In this document: positions 25,001-36,490 of the stretch, one piece after another
Layout: each line of letters begins with the position of its first letter
Numbering within the stretch: position 1 is the stretch's first letter
Notes under the pieces: model-generated
Told to the model about the DNA's origin: nothing
What the model saw: only the letters and a program-made list of their open reading frames with translations
The model's database searches: none
Translations under genes and position numbers: made by a program
Origin: Eretmocerus hayati
Lineage: Eukaryota > Arthropoda > Insecta > Hymenoptera > Aphelinidae
Reading direction: 5' to 3'
NCBI GenBank assembly: GCA_029851415.1
Contig: CM056742.1
Location: 77,986,748 to 78,050,747 of the forward strand
Length of the DNA: 64,000 bases

Positions 25001-25981
25001 CCCTTGATACTCAATTTCTCCTCCTACCTTCCTTCATGACTCATTTATCTCAATCTTGATGACCTAAACTATGATTTTTTCTGCGAGATCTATCGATTGG
25101 TCAATACCGAAATTCCATTTAATCTCTACAGATCTCAAATTTTCAAAAAAATCAAAATTTCCACCAAAAACTTTTGTTCAGCCTTTTTAAACCTACCGCA
25201 TCTAAATTCTGTCTCAACCAACTAATAGATATCATCGAAAAAACCTAAGACCCGATGACTCAAATCCTTCTAAAAAGCTCCCTCCAAAAAATAATTCAAA
25301 AAATAAAGGAAAATCTCCCTTAATATTCAATTTTTGCTCCTACCTTCCTTCATGACTCATTTATCTCAATCTTAATGACTTAAACTATGATTTTTCTGCG
25401 AGATCTATTGGTTGGTTAATACCGAAATTTCATTTAATCTCTACAGATCTCAAATTTTCAAAAAAATCAAAATTTCCACCAAAAATTTTTTTTTAGCCTT
25501 TTTAAACCTACCGCATCCAAATTCTGTCTCAACCAACTAATAGATATCATCGAAAAAACCTAAGACTAGATGGCTCACATCCTTCTAAAAAGCTTACTCC
25601 AAAAAATAATTCAAAAAATAAGGGAAAATTTCTCTTACTATTCAATTTTTCCTCCTACCTTCCTTCATGACTCATTTATCTCAATCTTAATATGATTTTT
25701 TCTGCGAGATCTATCGATTGGTTAATACAGAAATTTCATTCAATCTCTACAGATCTCAACTTTTCAAAAAAATCAAAATTCTTATCAAAAGTTTCTTCTT
25801 ATCAAAAAAATCAAAATTTTTATCTAAAGATACAAAAAAGTATAATATAGTTTCAATTATCATGTGGAAAGAAATTTCACATTATATTTTTCATACAATT
25901 TTAGAATGATGATGGTCTGGTTATTCTAATTATCATCATATGACGCTTGGAGAAAGCTCTCTGCTAATCACTTTTAGCAGC
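22048..25981. repeat. Inserted block with eleven ~317-bp tandem monomers
   Basis: Monomers are marked by CTATGATTTTTTCTGCGAG at 22521, 22838, 23154, 23486, 23802, 24119, 24436, 24754, 25070, 25386 and 25691, giving a period of 316-318 bp. One unit is lengthened by a duplicated CAAAATTTTCAAAAAAAT, and the last is shorter. The array proper is about 22500-25830. It has unique shoulders of about 450 bp (left) and 150 bp (right). The 175-bp satellite stops after CAATGCT at 22047 and resumes with TATGTAAAATTT at about 25988, so the whole block interrupts one satellite monomer. Both shoulders contain short palindromes (CTTTCTCTAAAGAGAAAG left; CTGCTAATCACTTTTAGCAG right). Confidence 0.85.
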
Positions 25982-28700
25982 GTATTTTATGTAAAATTTC
26001 GTGCTAAATTGGAATCCGCCTTCGTGAAGGAGGTTAGAGTAGGCTGTGATGGTCGAAATCACAGTTTTACGAAGAAATATTTGTTCTTCATGATGTTTTC
26101 CCTCATTTTTGCCGAAACAAACGGACCAAGACTCCGCAGAAATTCCTGCATAATGGTGTTCTCTGCGTAGAATTCTGTGCTGAATTCGGATCCGCCCTCA
26201 CATCGGAGGTAAGAGTGAGCCGAAATGGTCGAAATTGAAGTTTTACAACGAAATAATCGTTCTTCATACCGTTTTCCCTCATTTTGGCCGAAACAAACGG
26301 ACTCAAACTACGCAAATTTCCTGCACGATGCTGTTCTTCATGTGATATTTCGTCCTGGATTCGAATCTGCTCTCATAAGGTGGTTGGAGTGAGCCGAAAT
26401 AGTCAAAATTGCAGTTTCACACATAAGTACTCGTTCTTTTATACCTTCTCTCCTCATTTTGGCCAATGCAAACGGACTGAAACTCAGCAAAAATTTTGGC
26501 ACAATGCTGTTTCCCATGTCAAATTTTGTGCTGAATTTGAATCGGCCCTCATATTGGAGGTGAAAGTGAGCTGAAATGGTCAAAATTTCCGTTTTACACA
26601 GGAATATTCGTACTTCATACCGTTATCCCTCATTTTGGTCAATACAAACGGACCAAAACTCCGCAACAATTCTTGCATAATGCTGTTTCTCATGTCAAAT
26701 TTCGTTCTGAATTCGAATTCGCCCTCACATCGGAGGTGAGAGTGAGCTAAAATGGTTATATTTGCAGTTTTACGCAGGAATACTCGTTCTTCTTTCCGTT
26801 TTCCCTCATTCATGGCCAATACAAACGGACCGAAACTCCGCAAAAATTTGTGCACCATGCTGTTCTCCATGTGATACCTCGTCCTAAATTTGAATCTGCC
26901 CTTATAAGGAGGTTGGAGTGAGCTGAAATGGTCAAAATTGCAGTTTCACGCAGAAATACTCGTTCTTTCATACCTTCTCTCTTCATTTCGGCCAATACAA
27001 TCGGACTAAAACTCCGCAAATATTCTTGCACAATGCTGTTTCCATGTGAAATTTTGTGCTAAATTTGAATCCGCTCTCATATTGGAGGTGAGAGTGAGCT
27101 GAAGTGGTCAGAATTGCACTTTCACACAGGAATATTCGTTCTCCATACCGTTTTCCCTCATTTTTGCCAATACAAACGGACTAAAACTCTCCAAAGATTT
27201 TTGCACAATGATGTTTCTCATGTCAAATTTTGTGCTGAATTCGAGTCCGCCCTCATATCGGATGTCAAAGTGAGCTGAGATGGTCATAATTGCAGTTTTA
27301 CGCAGAATTACTCGTTTCTTCATACCTTCTCTCCTCATTTTGGCCAATACAAACGGATTGAAATTCCGCAAAAATTTTTGCACAATGCTGTTCTCCGCCT
27401 GAAATTTCGTGCTAAATTTGAATCCGCCCTCACATCGGAGGTAAGAGTGAGCTAAAATGGTCAAAATTGCAATTTTACACCGAAATATTCGTTCTTCATA
27501 TCGTTTTCCCTCATTTTGGCTGAAACAAACGGAATCAGACTACGCAAATTTCCTCTACAATGCTGTTCTCCATGTGATATTTCGTCCTGAATTTGAATCG
27601 GCCCTCTTAAGGAGATTGGAGTGAGTTGGAATGGTCATAATTGCAGTTTTACGCAGAAGTACTCGTTCTTTTATACCTCCTCTCCTCATTTTGGCCATTG
27701 CAAACGGACTAAAACTTCGCAAAAATTCTTGCACAATGCTGATGTTCATGTTTAATTTTGTGCTGAATTTGAATCCGCTCTCATATTGGAGGTGAGAGTG
27801 AGCTGAAATGGTCAAAATTGCAGTTTCACACAGAAATATTCGTTCTCCATACCGTTTTCCCTCATTTTCGCCAATACAAACGGACTCAAACTCTCCAAAG
27901 ATTTCTGCACGATGCTGTTTTCTATGTAACATTTTGTCCTGAATTTGAGTCCGCCCTCATATCGGAGGTCAAAGTGAGCTGAGATGGTCAAAATTGCAGT
28001 TTTATGCAGAATTACTCGTTTTTTCATACCTTTTCTCCTCATTTTGGCCAATACAAACGGACTTAAACTCCGCGAAAATCCCTACACAATGCTGTTTTCC
28101 ATGTAAAATTCCGTGCTGAATTTGAGTCCGCCCTTATGTCGGAGGTTGGAGCGAGCCGAGATGGTCAAACTTGCGGTTTTACACAGAAATATTCGATCTT
28201 TATACCGTATTTCCCCATTTTGGCCCATACATGCGGACCAAAACTCGGCAACAATTTTTGCACAATGTTGTTTTCGATGTATAATTTCATGCTCAATCCA
28301 GATCTGCGCATATAATGGAGTTCGGAGAGAGCTGAGGTGGTCGAAATTTAAGTTGTACACAGTAGTATTAGTTCTTCATCTCGTTTTTCCTCATTTTTGC
28401 CCATAGAAACCGACCAAAACTCCGCAAAAAATTTCGCACAATGTCGTTCTCGATATAAAATTTCATCTCCAATCCAAATCCGCTCCTATCTCGGAGCTTA
28501 AAATCAGTCCCGATGGCAAATATTGCAATTCATCGCGAAGAATCCCTTTCTCCTCACCGCCCCCATTCCCCCTCGTACAACCGGATCAAAACTCCTCAAA
28601 AATCCTGCTTTATGTCGTTTCCATGTGGTTTTTCCACCGATTCCATATTCAGCCCCCAATCTGCCAGTTGAGTAGCTTGAATCAGTCAAAATTTTGATTT
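25982..28700. repeat. ~175-bp satellite array, right block
   Basis: About fifteen further monomers of the 19.9-22.0 kb satellite lie here in the same orientation. Copies become more divergent after about 28250 and fade out near 28700, as expected at an array edge. Open minus-strand frames (for example 27464-27108 and 27932-27555) are the same repeating 58-aa pattern seen in the left block. Confidence 0.9.
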
Positions 28701-29089
28701 TATGCAGAACAGCTCTCCTTTTTTCACTGTCTCTATTTGCTCTTCCTCGTACTATCGGACCGTCATTGTTTACGAATTACGGATGATGATTTCTCCTCCC
28801 TACTGACCATGAACTTTGCAATCTCGATGAATTACACAGAGCCATTTGATTCCACAAAAGTTGATCGGGGTAACATTATAGGGTTTGGGTTATGACAATA
28901 GAACGGCGCGGGAGCGGAAGCAGAAGATGCACGACGGATAGTACGCGCACGCACAAAGCGATTTTGCACATCCGCCCGCAAGATCTCCATGTTATTAGAT
29001 GCGTAATTTTTGTAACTGAACAAGTGTTCCTTGTTGTTCATGAAAAGAGCAAATTAGTTATGGCGCTAAAAGTAACCTGGATTGTCTGA
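28701..29089. other. No supported gene
   Basis: Single-copy sequence between the satellite edge and the 3' end of the minus-strand Penelope-like element. Only short frames are present. Confidence 0.3.
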
Positions 29090-29535
29090 CTTTGGATATT
29101 CCAACACCAAGTCAACGACTGCAAAAACCAGCTGACGAGTGTGTTTGTTATGGTTCTAGTCAGTGCGCTTTGTCAATGTCGTTACCAACTCCCAGTATTT
29201 AACTAGATCAAAAATTACTGTGAGATAGCAGGGAGTGGTAGAATCCGTACTCATCGCTGGTGTTAGAGCGGAGTTCTGATATTTCTTATTTAAGATCTAT
29301 TCAATAAGGAGGATTTGAATTGATCAATCGAATATTTTCGAATATTTTTCAATTTGTTGAGATCTTCTCCTCTGTTGATAGTATTTGGATGGTAATAAAT
29401 ATTCAACATCTCGGAGAAAAGTCTCGTTTGGAGCTTGTTTTCTGAATCTGATATTTGTATATAATCGAAATCCATGGTATGATTAGAACTTTGAACCTGT
29501 TGTGCTGGAGCTCAAGTTTCTTTTTCCAAAACGAT

Positions 29536-30574
29536 TGTGGCGGACAAGCCGTCACAGCCGAAATTATTGAAATCTCTCGTCGCCGTCTCGAGCCAGCAAA
29601 CCAGAAGTATAGGTATTAACCCCAAGATACTTCTTTTTTTTTGTTGAGATGCTGGCTCGAGAGGACGACGACGGCGAGCGACGAGAGAGCTGGACCAGCG
29701 AAGGCAGTGCGGGCATGCCTACACATAGGCAGCCCCTTCTACACCCCGGACAGCCGCGGTAGCCGCACAAGAGGCTGCCCCGGGTGAGCATCCGACGGAA
29801 CGCGGTTTCTACAGTTGGGTGGCCCGGAGGGCTCCCCCAGGGCCCCGAAGCCCTGTTTGGCCCTAACATCGGCCCTCCCACACCCCACGGACATGCTGCT
29901 CCTCGACACCATGCCCCGGGGCAAGTGTGTACACACCGGCATGCGGACGACGGCGACGATGGCAACGGACGAAGCCCTCGCTCGCGGGTGAGCGAGGGTA
30001 CGAATTTGATGTGTTTTGACACCGCGATGAGAATGTATGCACGGACGGGGCGACGACGGGTGGGCAGCCGCAGGACACAGTTGGAGGTGGTGATGTTGTG
30101 AACGCCCTGCCCGGGCTGCTGGCCATACGGGCGTGTGCCCCATCTGCTGCAGCCCGAGTAGGCACGCAGGCCGGGAGCGACGAGGTTAAGTGGCACATGC
30201 ATCACTTGTTGCATGTGTACAACGTACACTTGGTGTACCCCACACCCGCGCACCATCGATGCGGCCCTAGAGCGGTCACCCACGACACGGGTGACCATCA
30301 CACGGACGCGGGTAGGCCCGGATGACCCAGCGGAAGACGGCGATGACGGACAGGCCGGTACACGCGGCAAGAGCAGACAGCTGAGCGGCGGTGGACGAGA
30401 TGCGGCGGCGCTGCGGGCATGTAAATCCGGGTCACACCCGGGTGGTCGTGGCCACGAAAATACAACGGACGGATACCTGGACAGTGGCCACTGGGCGAAT
30501 TTCGGCTTGCGGACGATGTCTACATATACTTAGGGTTTTGTACACATGAAAATATTGCACTCGGACTGTGCACA

Positions 30575-30617
<43 letters not shown>

Positions 30618-32351
30618 TATACTGCAGCCATGCGGGCTGGATATCATTTTGCCATGGGCAGCCTCGAGTATATATAGATATACTGCTGCAATACGGACTA
30701 GATATAGATATATACGGACGGGTGTAAGAGCTATATGAGGTGAAAGCATGGAGTCGCGGTAAGCGCGAGTGCGCAATGCCTCCACGCGTATTTTAGCGGT
30801 GCATGCGCGTGAGCAGGACAGACTATTCTCTGGGTGGAGGCATCAGGACCGTATATACTGCAATTGACGGACTTGAAGCGAATTTCATAGAATCTGAGCT
30901 ACGGCATGGAACGAGTATAGTGGACTGGACTTGGATATTTGGCGCGCTCAGCCACCAGTTGGAGCTGCCAGTGTTCCGGTAAAATTGAACGGACCAATTA
31001 GAGAGCTTCTCTTCTGTGAAGACGAAGGCGAGCTTTTGGTGAAGATGAAGCGGCCATTGTGCCACTCGTATATCTGACCCGGTGCAGTACACACATAGTC
31101 GCGCTCGCGCTTTTAATTCGGAGCACGTGCCCAGCCGCGAGTCCCCCAGGAGTCCCGGTTGCCCAGGACGAGTAGTAGCTGCTGTGATTGGACTCGTGTA
31201 ATTGTGGGACGTCACATTTGGACGGAGCAAGGAAAAATAATCAAGCAACGGACAATGGCATCAAACGGTGAGTGGTCTTGCTATTTTTCTTAGATTCTCT
31301 CGTCGGGTGTGCGAAGAGCCTCGCGCGTCGCGGAGGGCATCGTCGTACCCGCGGACAAACTGGACTCTCGGGGGACCTCGTGAACTGGTGCACCGCGTTC
31401 TCGTGGACAAGACGTCTCCAAGTGACGTACGCGCGTTGTGTAATTGCATCAGCGGACCCGGAGCAGCAACCGCGTCGCGTGGAGAAATTCGGAGCAGCAA
31501 TTTAGTGAAGTTTTGGCGTGTGCTCGTGGACAAGGCGTTTTGGAGAGACGTGCGCGCGATAGGAAATTTGTGTCGAGGACAGACCTCCTGGAGGAGGCGC
31601 GCGGGCACGGGGACCTAGTGGACCTTGGACGAGTGACACATGGACTAGGAGCCAGGGTGTGATCGTGCACCTGTTGCTCGAGCGCGCGTGGACGAGGACA
31701 TAGTGAACCTTGGACGAGTTATAGCTGGACTAGGAGCCAGGTGCGTGATCGTACACCTGTTGCTCGAGCGCGTGGGACAAGCGAGCATCGGAGCACAAAC
31801 CATTTTGGGTGCTTGCCGTTGCGCGCGCGTTGCGAGGGCTGCTGAGCGGCCATTTTGGACGAGAAAATTTTGGAGCAGATTAATTCTGGGAAAATTATCG
31901 GTGCAGGGACCGGACAAGCTGCACTCTACGGAGTGCAGGTAGATTTCGCGAGTGATCGGACAGTGTGACATGGCCTTCTTGTGAAGTGTTTTATATTTTT
32001 CAGGAATAGAGACAATTTGACAATTTATGCGATTGATTGATATTTTTTTGGACAGAGTCATTCGGACAAGTGTCGGTTATTAGAGATATGTAGATTTATG
32101 GATCACCGCGCAGAAGTAACGTAAAGAATGTAGGCCAGATATTTTTGTAATAAATATTCGATTTATCATTTATGAGCGTGCGTTCCCCCTTCATCATTTT
32201 TAGGGTAGAATGACGGTAGGTGTTGCTAAGTAGCAGAGAAGCTGAATTTTTCCGGAGTCGTTTCGCCGTTCGCGCGCGTATTGCCTGCGATTTTAGGATA
32301 AGAGTCCCGTTGAATATAAATGAGTTGTGATGGTTAAAACACCACGTCACA
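29536..32351. mobile_element. 2.8-kb LTR-like insertion in the PLE
   Basis: It starts TGTGGCGGACAAGCC at 29536 and ends CACCACGTCACA at 32351. It is flanked by CGAT on both sides (29532-29535 and 32352-32355). The PLE sequence is continuous across the empty site when compared with the copy at 35.7 kb. The TG...CA ends, the 4-bp duplication and AATAAA at about 32148 fit a very long solo LTR. The last 12 bases equal the end of the 9507 and 14170 repeats. The first 1 kb is strongly GC-rich and the rest is mixed, with a tandem duplication of about 85 bp around GGACTAGGAGCCAGG (31.62-31.78 kb). GC-rich frames up to 268 aa have no recognisable domain. A TIR-bearing DNA element is the alternative. 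Confidence 0.7.
30577..30614. repeat. (AT)n microsatellite
   Basis: An uninterrupted AT dinucleotide run inside the LTR-like insertion, followed by related GATATA repeats to about 30710. Confidence 0.95.
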
Positions 32352-32916
32352 CGATATCTCGTTGATTTTCGTGTGCTCTCTTCTTAAGTTTCCTGAAAGT
32401 CTGACCTACATACACCTTTCCATATTCATCACAACTCATTTTGTATATCTTATTATGTCTTTCTGAAATCGGCAACGAATCTCTCCCAAGTCTAATGTAA
32501 CGATTGAATCGGTTTGAATTTGGATCGAATCCTTCGATATAGTATTTGTGGAAGGAGTGAGGTTTCTCACGAAAGGAAAAGTAATCTTCTGTAGTTTCAT
32601 AATGATATTTTTATCCATAACTCTTTCCTGATTATCCGCTGTTAGATTCCCATGAATATATCACAACTGTGACGACATAGGTGATTGCTCTCATTAAGCA
32701 ATCATCCTGTCGTCGGTTCTGCAAGACCGATCGCCGATGCACACCTGGAGGAATGCATCGCGCGATCACGTTTTGCCGAACTTTGTACTTTCGGTCGTTG
32801 CAACGCGCATCGAGCCGAGAACATATAAGCCTCGACTCGCGCGCGCCGCATCAGACCGCTCATCCACTCTTTACATCAAGTACACAGCATATTTGTATTC
32901 ATATTTCACTTCAGTA

Positions 32917-32927
32917 TAATATATATA

Positions 32928-32974
<47 letters not shown>
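32917..32974. repeat. (TA)n microsatellite
   Basis: A TA dinucleotide run with one C interruption near 32929. It lies within the PLE, between the linker and the RT coding blocks. Confidence 0.95.
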
Positions 32975-32977
<3 letters not shown>

Positions 32978-34005
32978 ATCTTCCTTCTTTGGTCGCCGAA
33001 ACCCCACGTAACACAACCTTTCGTTAATATATTTATTGATAAATGTGCCAGGATAATTATTGCACTCTCGGAGATTGCGGATCATATTCAAATTCGCAGC
33101 GTGGGACGATTTGTTAGAGAGTTTGATGGCTTTGTCTACCAGGTTATAGATGATAGCTATTTCTAGTGGCAAGGGATAGTGTGACAAATAGTTGATGTAA
33201 CGGCTCGACACAGTCGGTTTTTTGTACCAATTAGTCAAGCAAGTTTGGTTAGGTCTCCTAATAATCTAAAGATCATGAAAACTGATACTCTTATCCACCT
33301 GTCTTTCATGCGTGAACTGGAAACTGGGATCAAAACTATCGAAAATTTGTTAGCACTGGGTAATCATTGACTTTTTGATTATCAAAAAGCAGTCATCGAC
33401 GTACCTCTGATAGAACAAAATCTTCCGCTTCATGTTGTTCAAGCTTTGATTTTCTAGCAATTCTAGCGTTATCTCAGCAAAAAATGGGCTGGTGCAACCA
33501 CCCATTGGTGAACCGATTTTTTGCATATAAAATTTTCTATTGAACTGGAGATACGTTGAATTGAGCACAATTCTCCTCCACTCATATATCTGCCTATGGT
33601 GTTTTTCAGGGATTTCCACTTCCTCTCCAATGCTTTTATAATAATGTCTGGGTGTGAATTCATAAAAAGACTAACGATGTCAAAAGAGACCAGTTCATGA
33701 TCTTCAGAAACTAGCAACTCTTCCATTAATTTCACCATTTCGTGACTGTTTCTTATGCGGGATTTAGGTTGTGGAATATGTCTATTGAAATGTAGTGAGA
33801 AACATTTATCGAAACGATAAGAGGGATAGCAGAAACAATGATTCGGACAGGATTTCCAGGTTCATGGACTTCTGGTAATCCATAAACTCGAGGAACATAT
33901 GTTTGTGATAAATATCTTTCTATAGATTCAAAACTTGGATCTGAACCTATCAATCCTTCCTTTGTCCAGTCATCAATCATCTCGCTCATAGTAATTTGGA
34001 GCATA

Positions 34006-35094
34006 CAGTACCTTTCATAAATGATGGATCAAGTAGGGTCTCACTAAAACAGTGATATTTCTAATAGACTTCGTCGTATGGGGATTTTGGGAAGAGCATA
34101 TGAAAGATCATAAAAAAATCTATCAGTTCATGTGTTTAAAACATTCATTGCGTCCTTTTTGATCGCTCGTAGTCAACTACGAAAATCTAAAAAATTTCTC
34201 CTTCAATCAATCACCTACAACTTTGGCGGGAGTAATCGGATCTCAAAAATTTCCACGGGATCTTGTAGATCTTTTCAAAACCCACAATTCCCTGTTTCCA
34301 AAGTTCTCTCGACGACATTTCCTGTCCGAATAACGAGCTTAGAAAGAAAACTCTGTATTACATGGACTGCTTATGGAGCTACCGAAGCTGGTGCCTGTTT
34401 CGTCTCGCCTTGCTCTACTCTAGCGCAAAATTTTATCAAATAATATCATGGCACATAATATCGACGTGGAATGATCTTATCTTTCAGGATATTCGATCAG
34501 ATTTTCTCTTGGATTAGGGGCAACCCCGATTACTCAAGTTTTATTGGGAAAATTGATTCATTTCATGTTCTGTCCCTATAGATCACATTCGAGACAAAAT
34601 CTGATCAAATATTCTGAAAGATGAGATCGATTTACGCCGAAATCATGTGCCATGATATTTTTTCGATGAATTTTTGCGCTAGAATAGAGCAAGGCGAGAC
34701 GAAACAGGCGCCAGCTTCGGTGGCTCCATAAGCAGTCCATGTAATACGAACTTTTTCTTCCAAGCTCGTTACTTAGATATGAGATGTCGTAGAGAGAATT
34801 TTATAAAGAGGAAGTTGCAGGTTTTGAAAAGATCTACAAGATCCCGTGCGAATTTTTGTGATCCGATCACTCCCGCCAAAGTTGTAGGTGATTGATTGGA
34901 GGAGAAATTTTTTAGATTTTCATCGTTGAATGAAGGCGATCTTAATGGACGCAATGAATGTTTCAAACACATGAATCGATAGATATTTTGTGATCTTCCA
35001 GATGCTTTTTCCAAATTCCCGTACGACAGAGTATATCGGAAATATCCCTGTTTCAGTGAGACCCTACTTGATCCATTATCCATGAAAGGTACTG
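34006..35094. mobile_element. Inverted-repeat element with TA duplication, inside PLE
   Basis: The ends are CAGTACCTTTCAT...GGATCAAGTAGGG at 34006 and the complement ending GGTACTG at 35094, each flanked by TA (34004-34005 and 35095-35096). The arms are about 430 bp and stay alignable (for example CCTACAACTTTGGCGGGAGT at 34.2 kb with ACTCCCGCCAAAGTTGTAGG at 34.87 kb). They surround a unique spacer of about 210-250 bp. The PLE frame ends at the left edge (NKSPLGTV) and its continuation starts at the right edge, so this is an insertion. TA duplication with CAG-starting ends points to Tc1/mariner-type transposition. There is no transposase; it is a long-armed non-autonomous element. Confidence 0.75.
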
Positions 35095-35460
35095 TACCTA
35101 AAGGCGATTTGTTCACCTTCTCATAGTCATTTGTATTATTAAGACATCCTTCAACTTCTCCAATGTAATCTTCTCTTGTTATGACCACGGTGACGTTACG
35201 TCTAACAGCCTTAGTTACTTGAATATCTTTGTTACTTCTCAAGAAGGGCTCTGTTATGTGAAGCTTGTTAAAAAATCCCAAATCTTGAAGAGGAACGTGG
35301 AACTTTTCAGTATTGGATCTATCCAGTTGAGTGTGTATTCCATCTCTGAATCTTGGATCAATCCCTTCATAATCATCATATGACCATTCAAGATTCTTGA
35401 GAAATGGAAAGAACGTTTCTTTGTGAAAACTAGAAGTGAAATTGAATTTTTCCCCTAGTT

Positions 35461-36490
35461 CTTTCCTTCCGTGAAAAACCTCACTCCTTCCATAAATACT
35501 ATATCTAAGAAATTCTTTTTGCTTCCAATGAATCCAAATTCAGACCGATTCAATCGTTACATTAGACTTGGGGAAGATTCTTTGCCGATTCCAGAAAGAC
35601 ATAATGTCGTATACAAAATTAGTAGTGGAGAATGCGGAAAGGTGTATGAAGGTCAGACTTTCAGGGAACTTGAGAAGAGACCATACGGACACCAACGAGA
35701 TATCGTTTTGAAAAAAGAAACTTCAACTACAGCACAACACGTTCAAAGTTCTAATCATTCTATGGATTTCGATTATATACAGATATCAGATTCAGAAAAC
35801 AGGCTCCAAACGAGACTTTTTCCCAAAATGTTGAATATTTATTACCATCCAAATACTATCAACAGAAGAGAAGATCTCAACAAATTGGGAAATATTCACA
35901 AATATTTGATTGATCAGTTTAAATCCTCCTTATTGAATAGATCTTAGATGAGAAATATCAAACTCTGTTCTAACACCGTCGATAAGTACGGATTCTACCT
36001 CTCCTTGGTATCTTACAGTTGTTCTCGATCTGTCAATCTGGCCTGGGAATCGATCAACATAACATCTAGTCGATCGAGGAGAATTCCATCATTCTATTCC
36101 CAGAAATGAGGGATCAAAAACAACTCCACCGCAAGAAAGTTCACTGTGAGTAAAAGGTTCGTGATTTCATGTATTCGTGATTCAACTATCATATACGGTA
36201 ACGATAATTTTCATAGTTATTGGGAGCTGGGTAGCTCAATTCTGTAACGATATTCCAACGACTCCAATGAAGTTTAGATGAACTTGTGATCTAACAATTC
36301 GAGAGTGATTCAAATTCTGAGGTAATAATATTATTGTACGAAAAATCATATATATATTTTTGCTTCAAATATGTAACGTGTGACAATGTATATGTATATT
36401 TTAGCCTGAAGAGGGCTGTATTATAACAGCCGAAACGTTGCGAATGCAACAAAAGGAATAAACAGGAAATACCAATCGATTCTCCTAGAA
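35461..36490 (+). pseudogene. Second PLE copy, 3' end with GIY-YIG domain
   Basis: A 158-aa open frame at 35471-35947 has the linker NLTPSINTISKKF, RFNRYIRLGEDSLPIPERH, then the GIY-YIG core NVVYKISSGECGKVYEGQTF and the closing block LNIYYHPNTINRREDLN. The core Tyr-Gly pair reads KVYEGQT, with Glu between Tyr and Gly. The copy abuts the minus-strand PLE at 35460/35461 head to head and is 5'-truncated, with no RT on this strand. The 3' region to 36490 contains a degenerate hammerhead motif. The frame is intact, but without an RT it is not an active element. Confidence 0.8.
36403..36442 (+). ncRNA. Degenerate hammerhead-ribozyme motif of the PLE
   Basis: CTGAAGA at 36406-36412 (the canonical core is CTGATGA), a perfect stem II of GGCTGT with ACAGCC, then GAAAC at 36432-36436 and GTT. 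The layout equals the intact motif at 1137-1184 and the position after a GIY-YIG domain is the same. The T-to-A change in the core and GTT instead of GTC at the cleavage site would be expected to reduce or abolish self-cleavage. Conserved stem II pairing suggests decay is recent or that the structure has another use. Confidence 0.6.

Larger units (their letters stand above)
29090..35460 (-). mobile_element. Penelope-like element, twice interrupted and decayed
   Basis: Read 5' to 3' on the minus strand. 35460-35095 holds the N-terminal region (block NVTVVITREDYIGEVEG). After the element at 34006-35094, 34004-33350 holds the reverse transcriptase: YVPRVYGLPEVHEPGNPVRI, then ELVSFDIVSLF (motif A, Asp), then QKIGSPMGGCTSPFFAEI (motif B), then YQRYVDDCFLI (motif C). 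32640-32352 holds the linker and start of the GIY-YIG domain. After the insert at 29536-32351, 29535-29282 holds the end of that domain (LNIYYHPNTINR). Several frameshifts separate the RT blocks. The sequence stays alignable with the copy at 35461-36490 to about 29200. RT plus C-terminal GIY-YIG is diagnostic of PLEs. Confidence 0.85.

Noticed and set aside
25940..28360. Many overlapping minus-strand frames of 70-125 aa (for example 27932-27555)
   Set aside because: They repeat the same 58-aa pattern with the monomer period and have no independent coding evidence.
29564..30370. A 268-aa minus-strand frame in GC-rich sequence
   Set aside because: Overlapping long frames exist on both strands, as expected from high GC. 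There is no domain, and the sequence lies inside an LTR-like unit.
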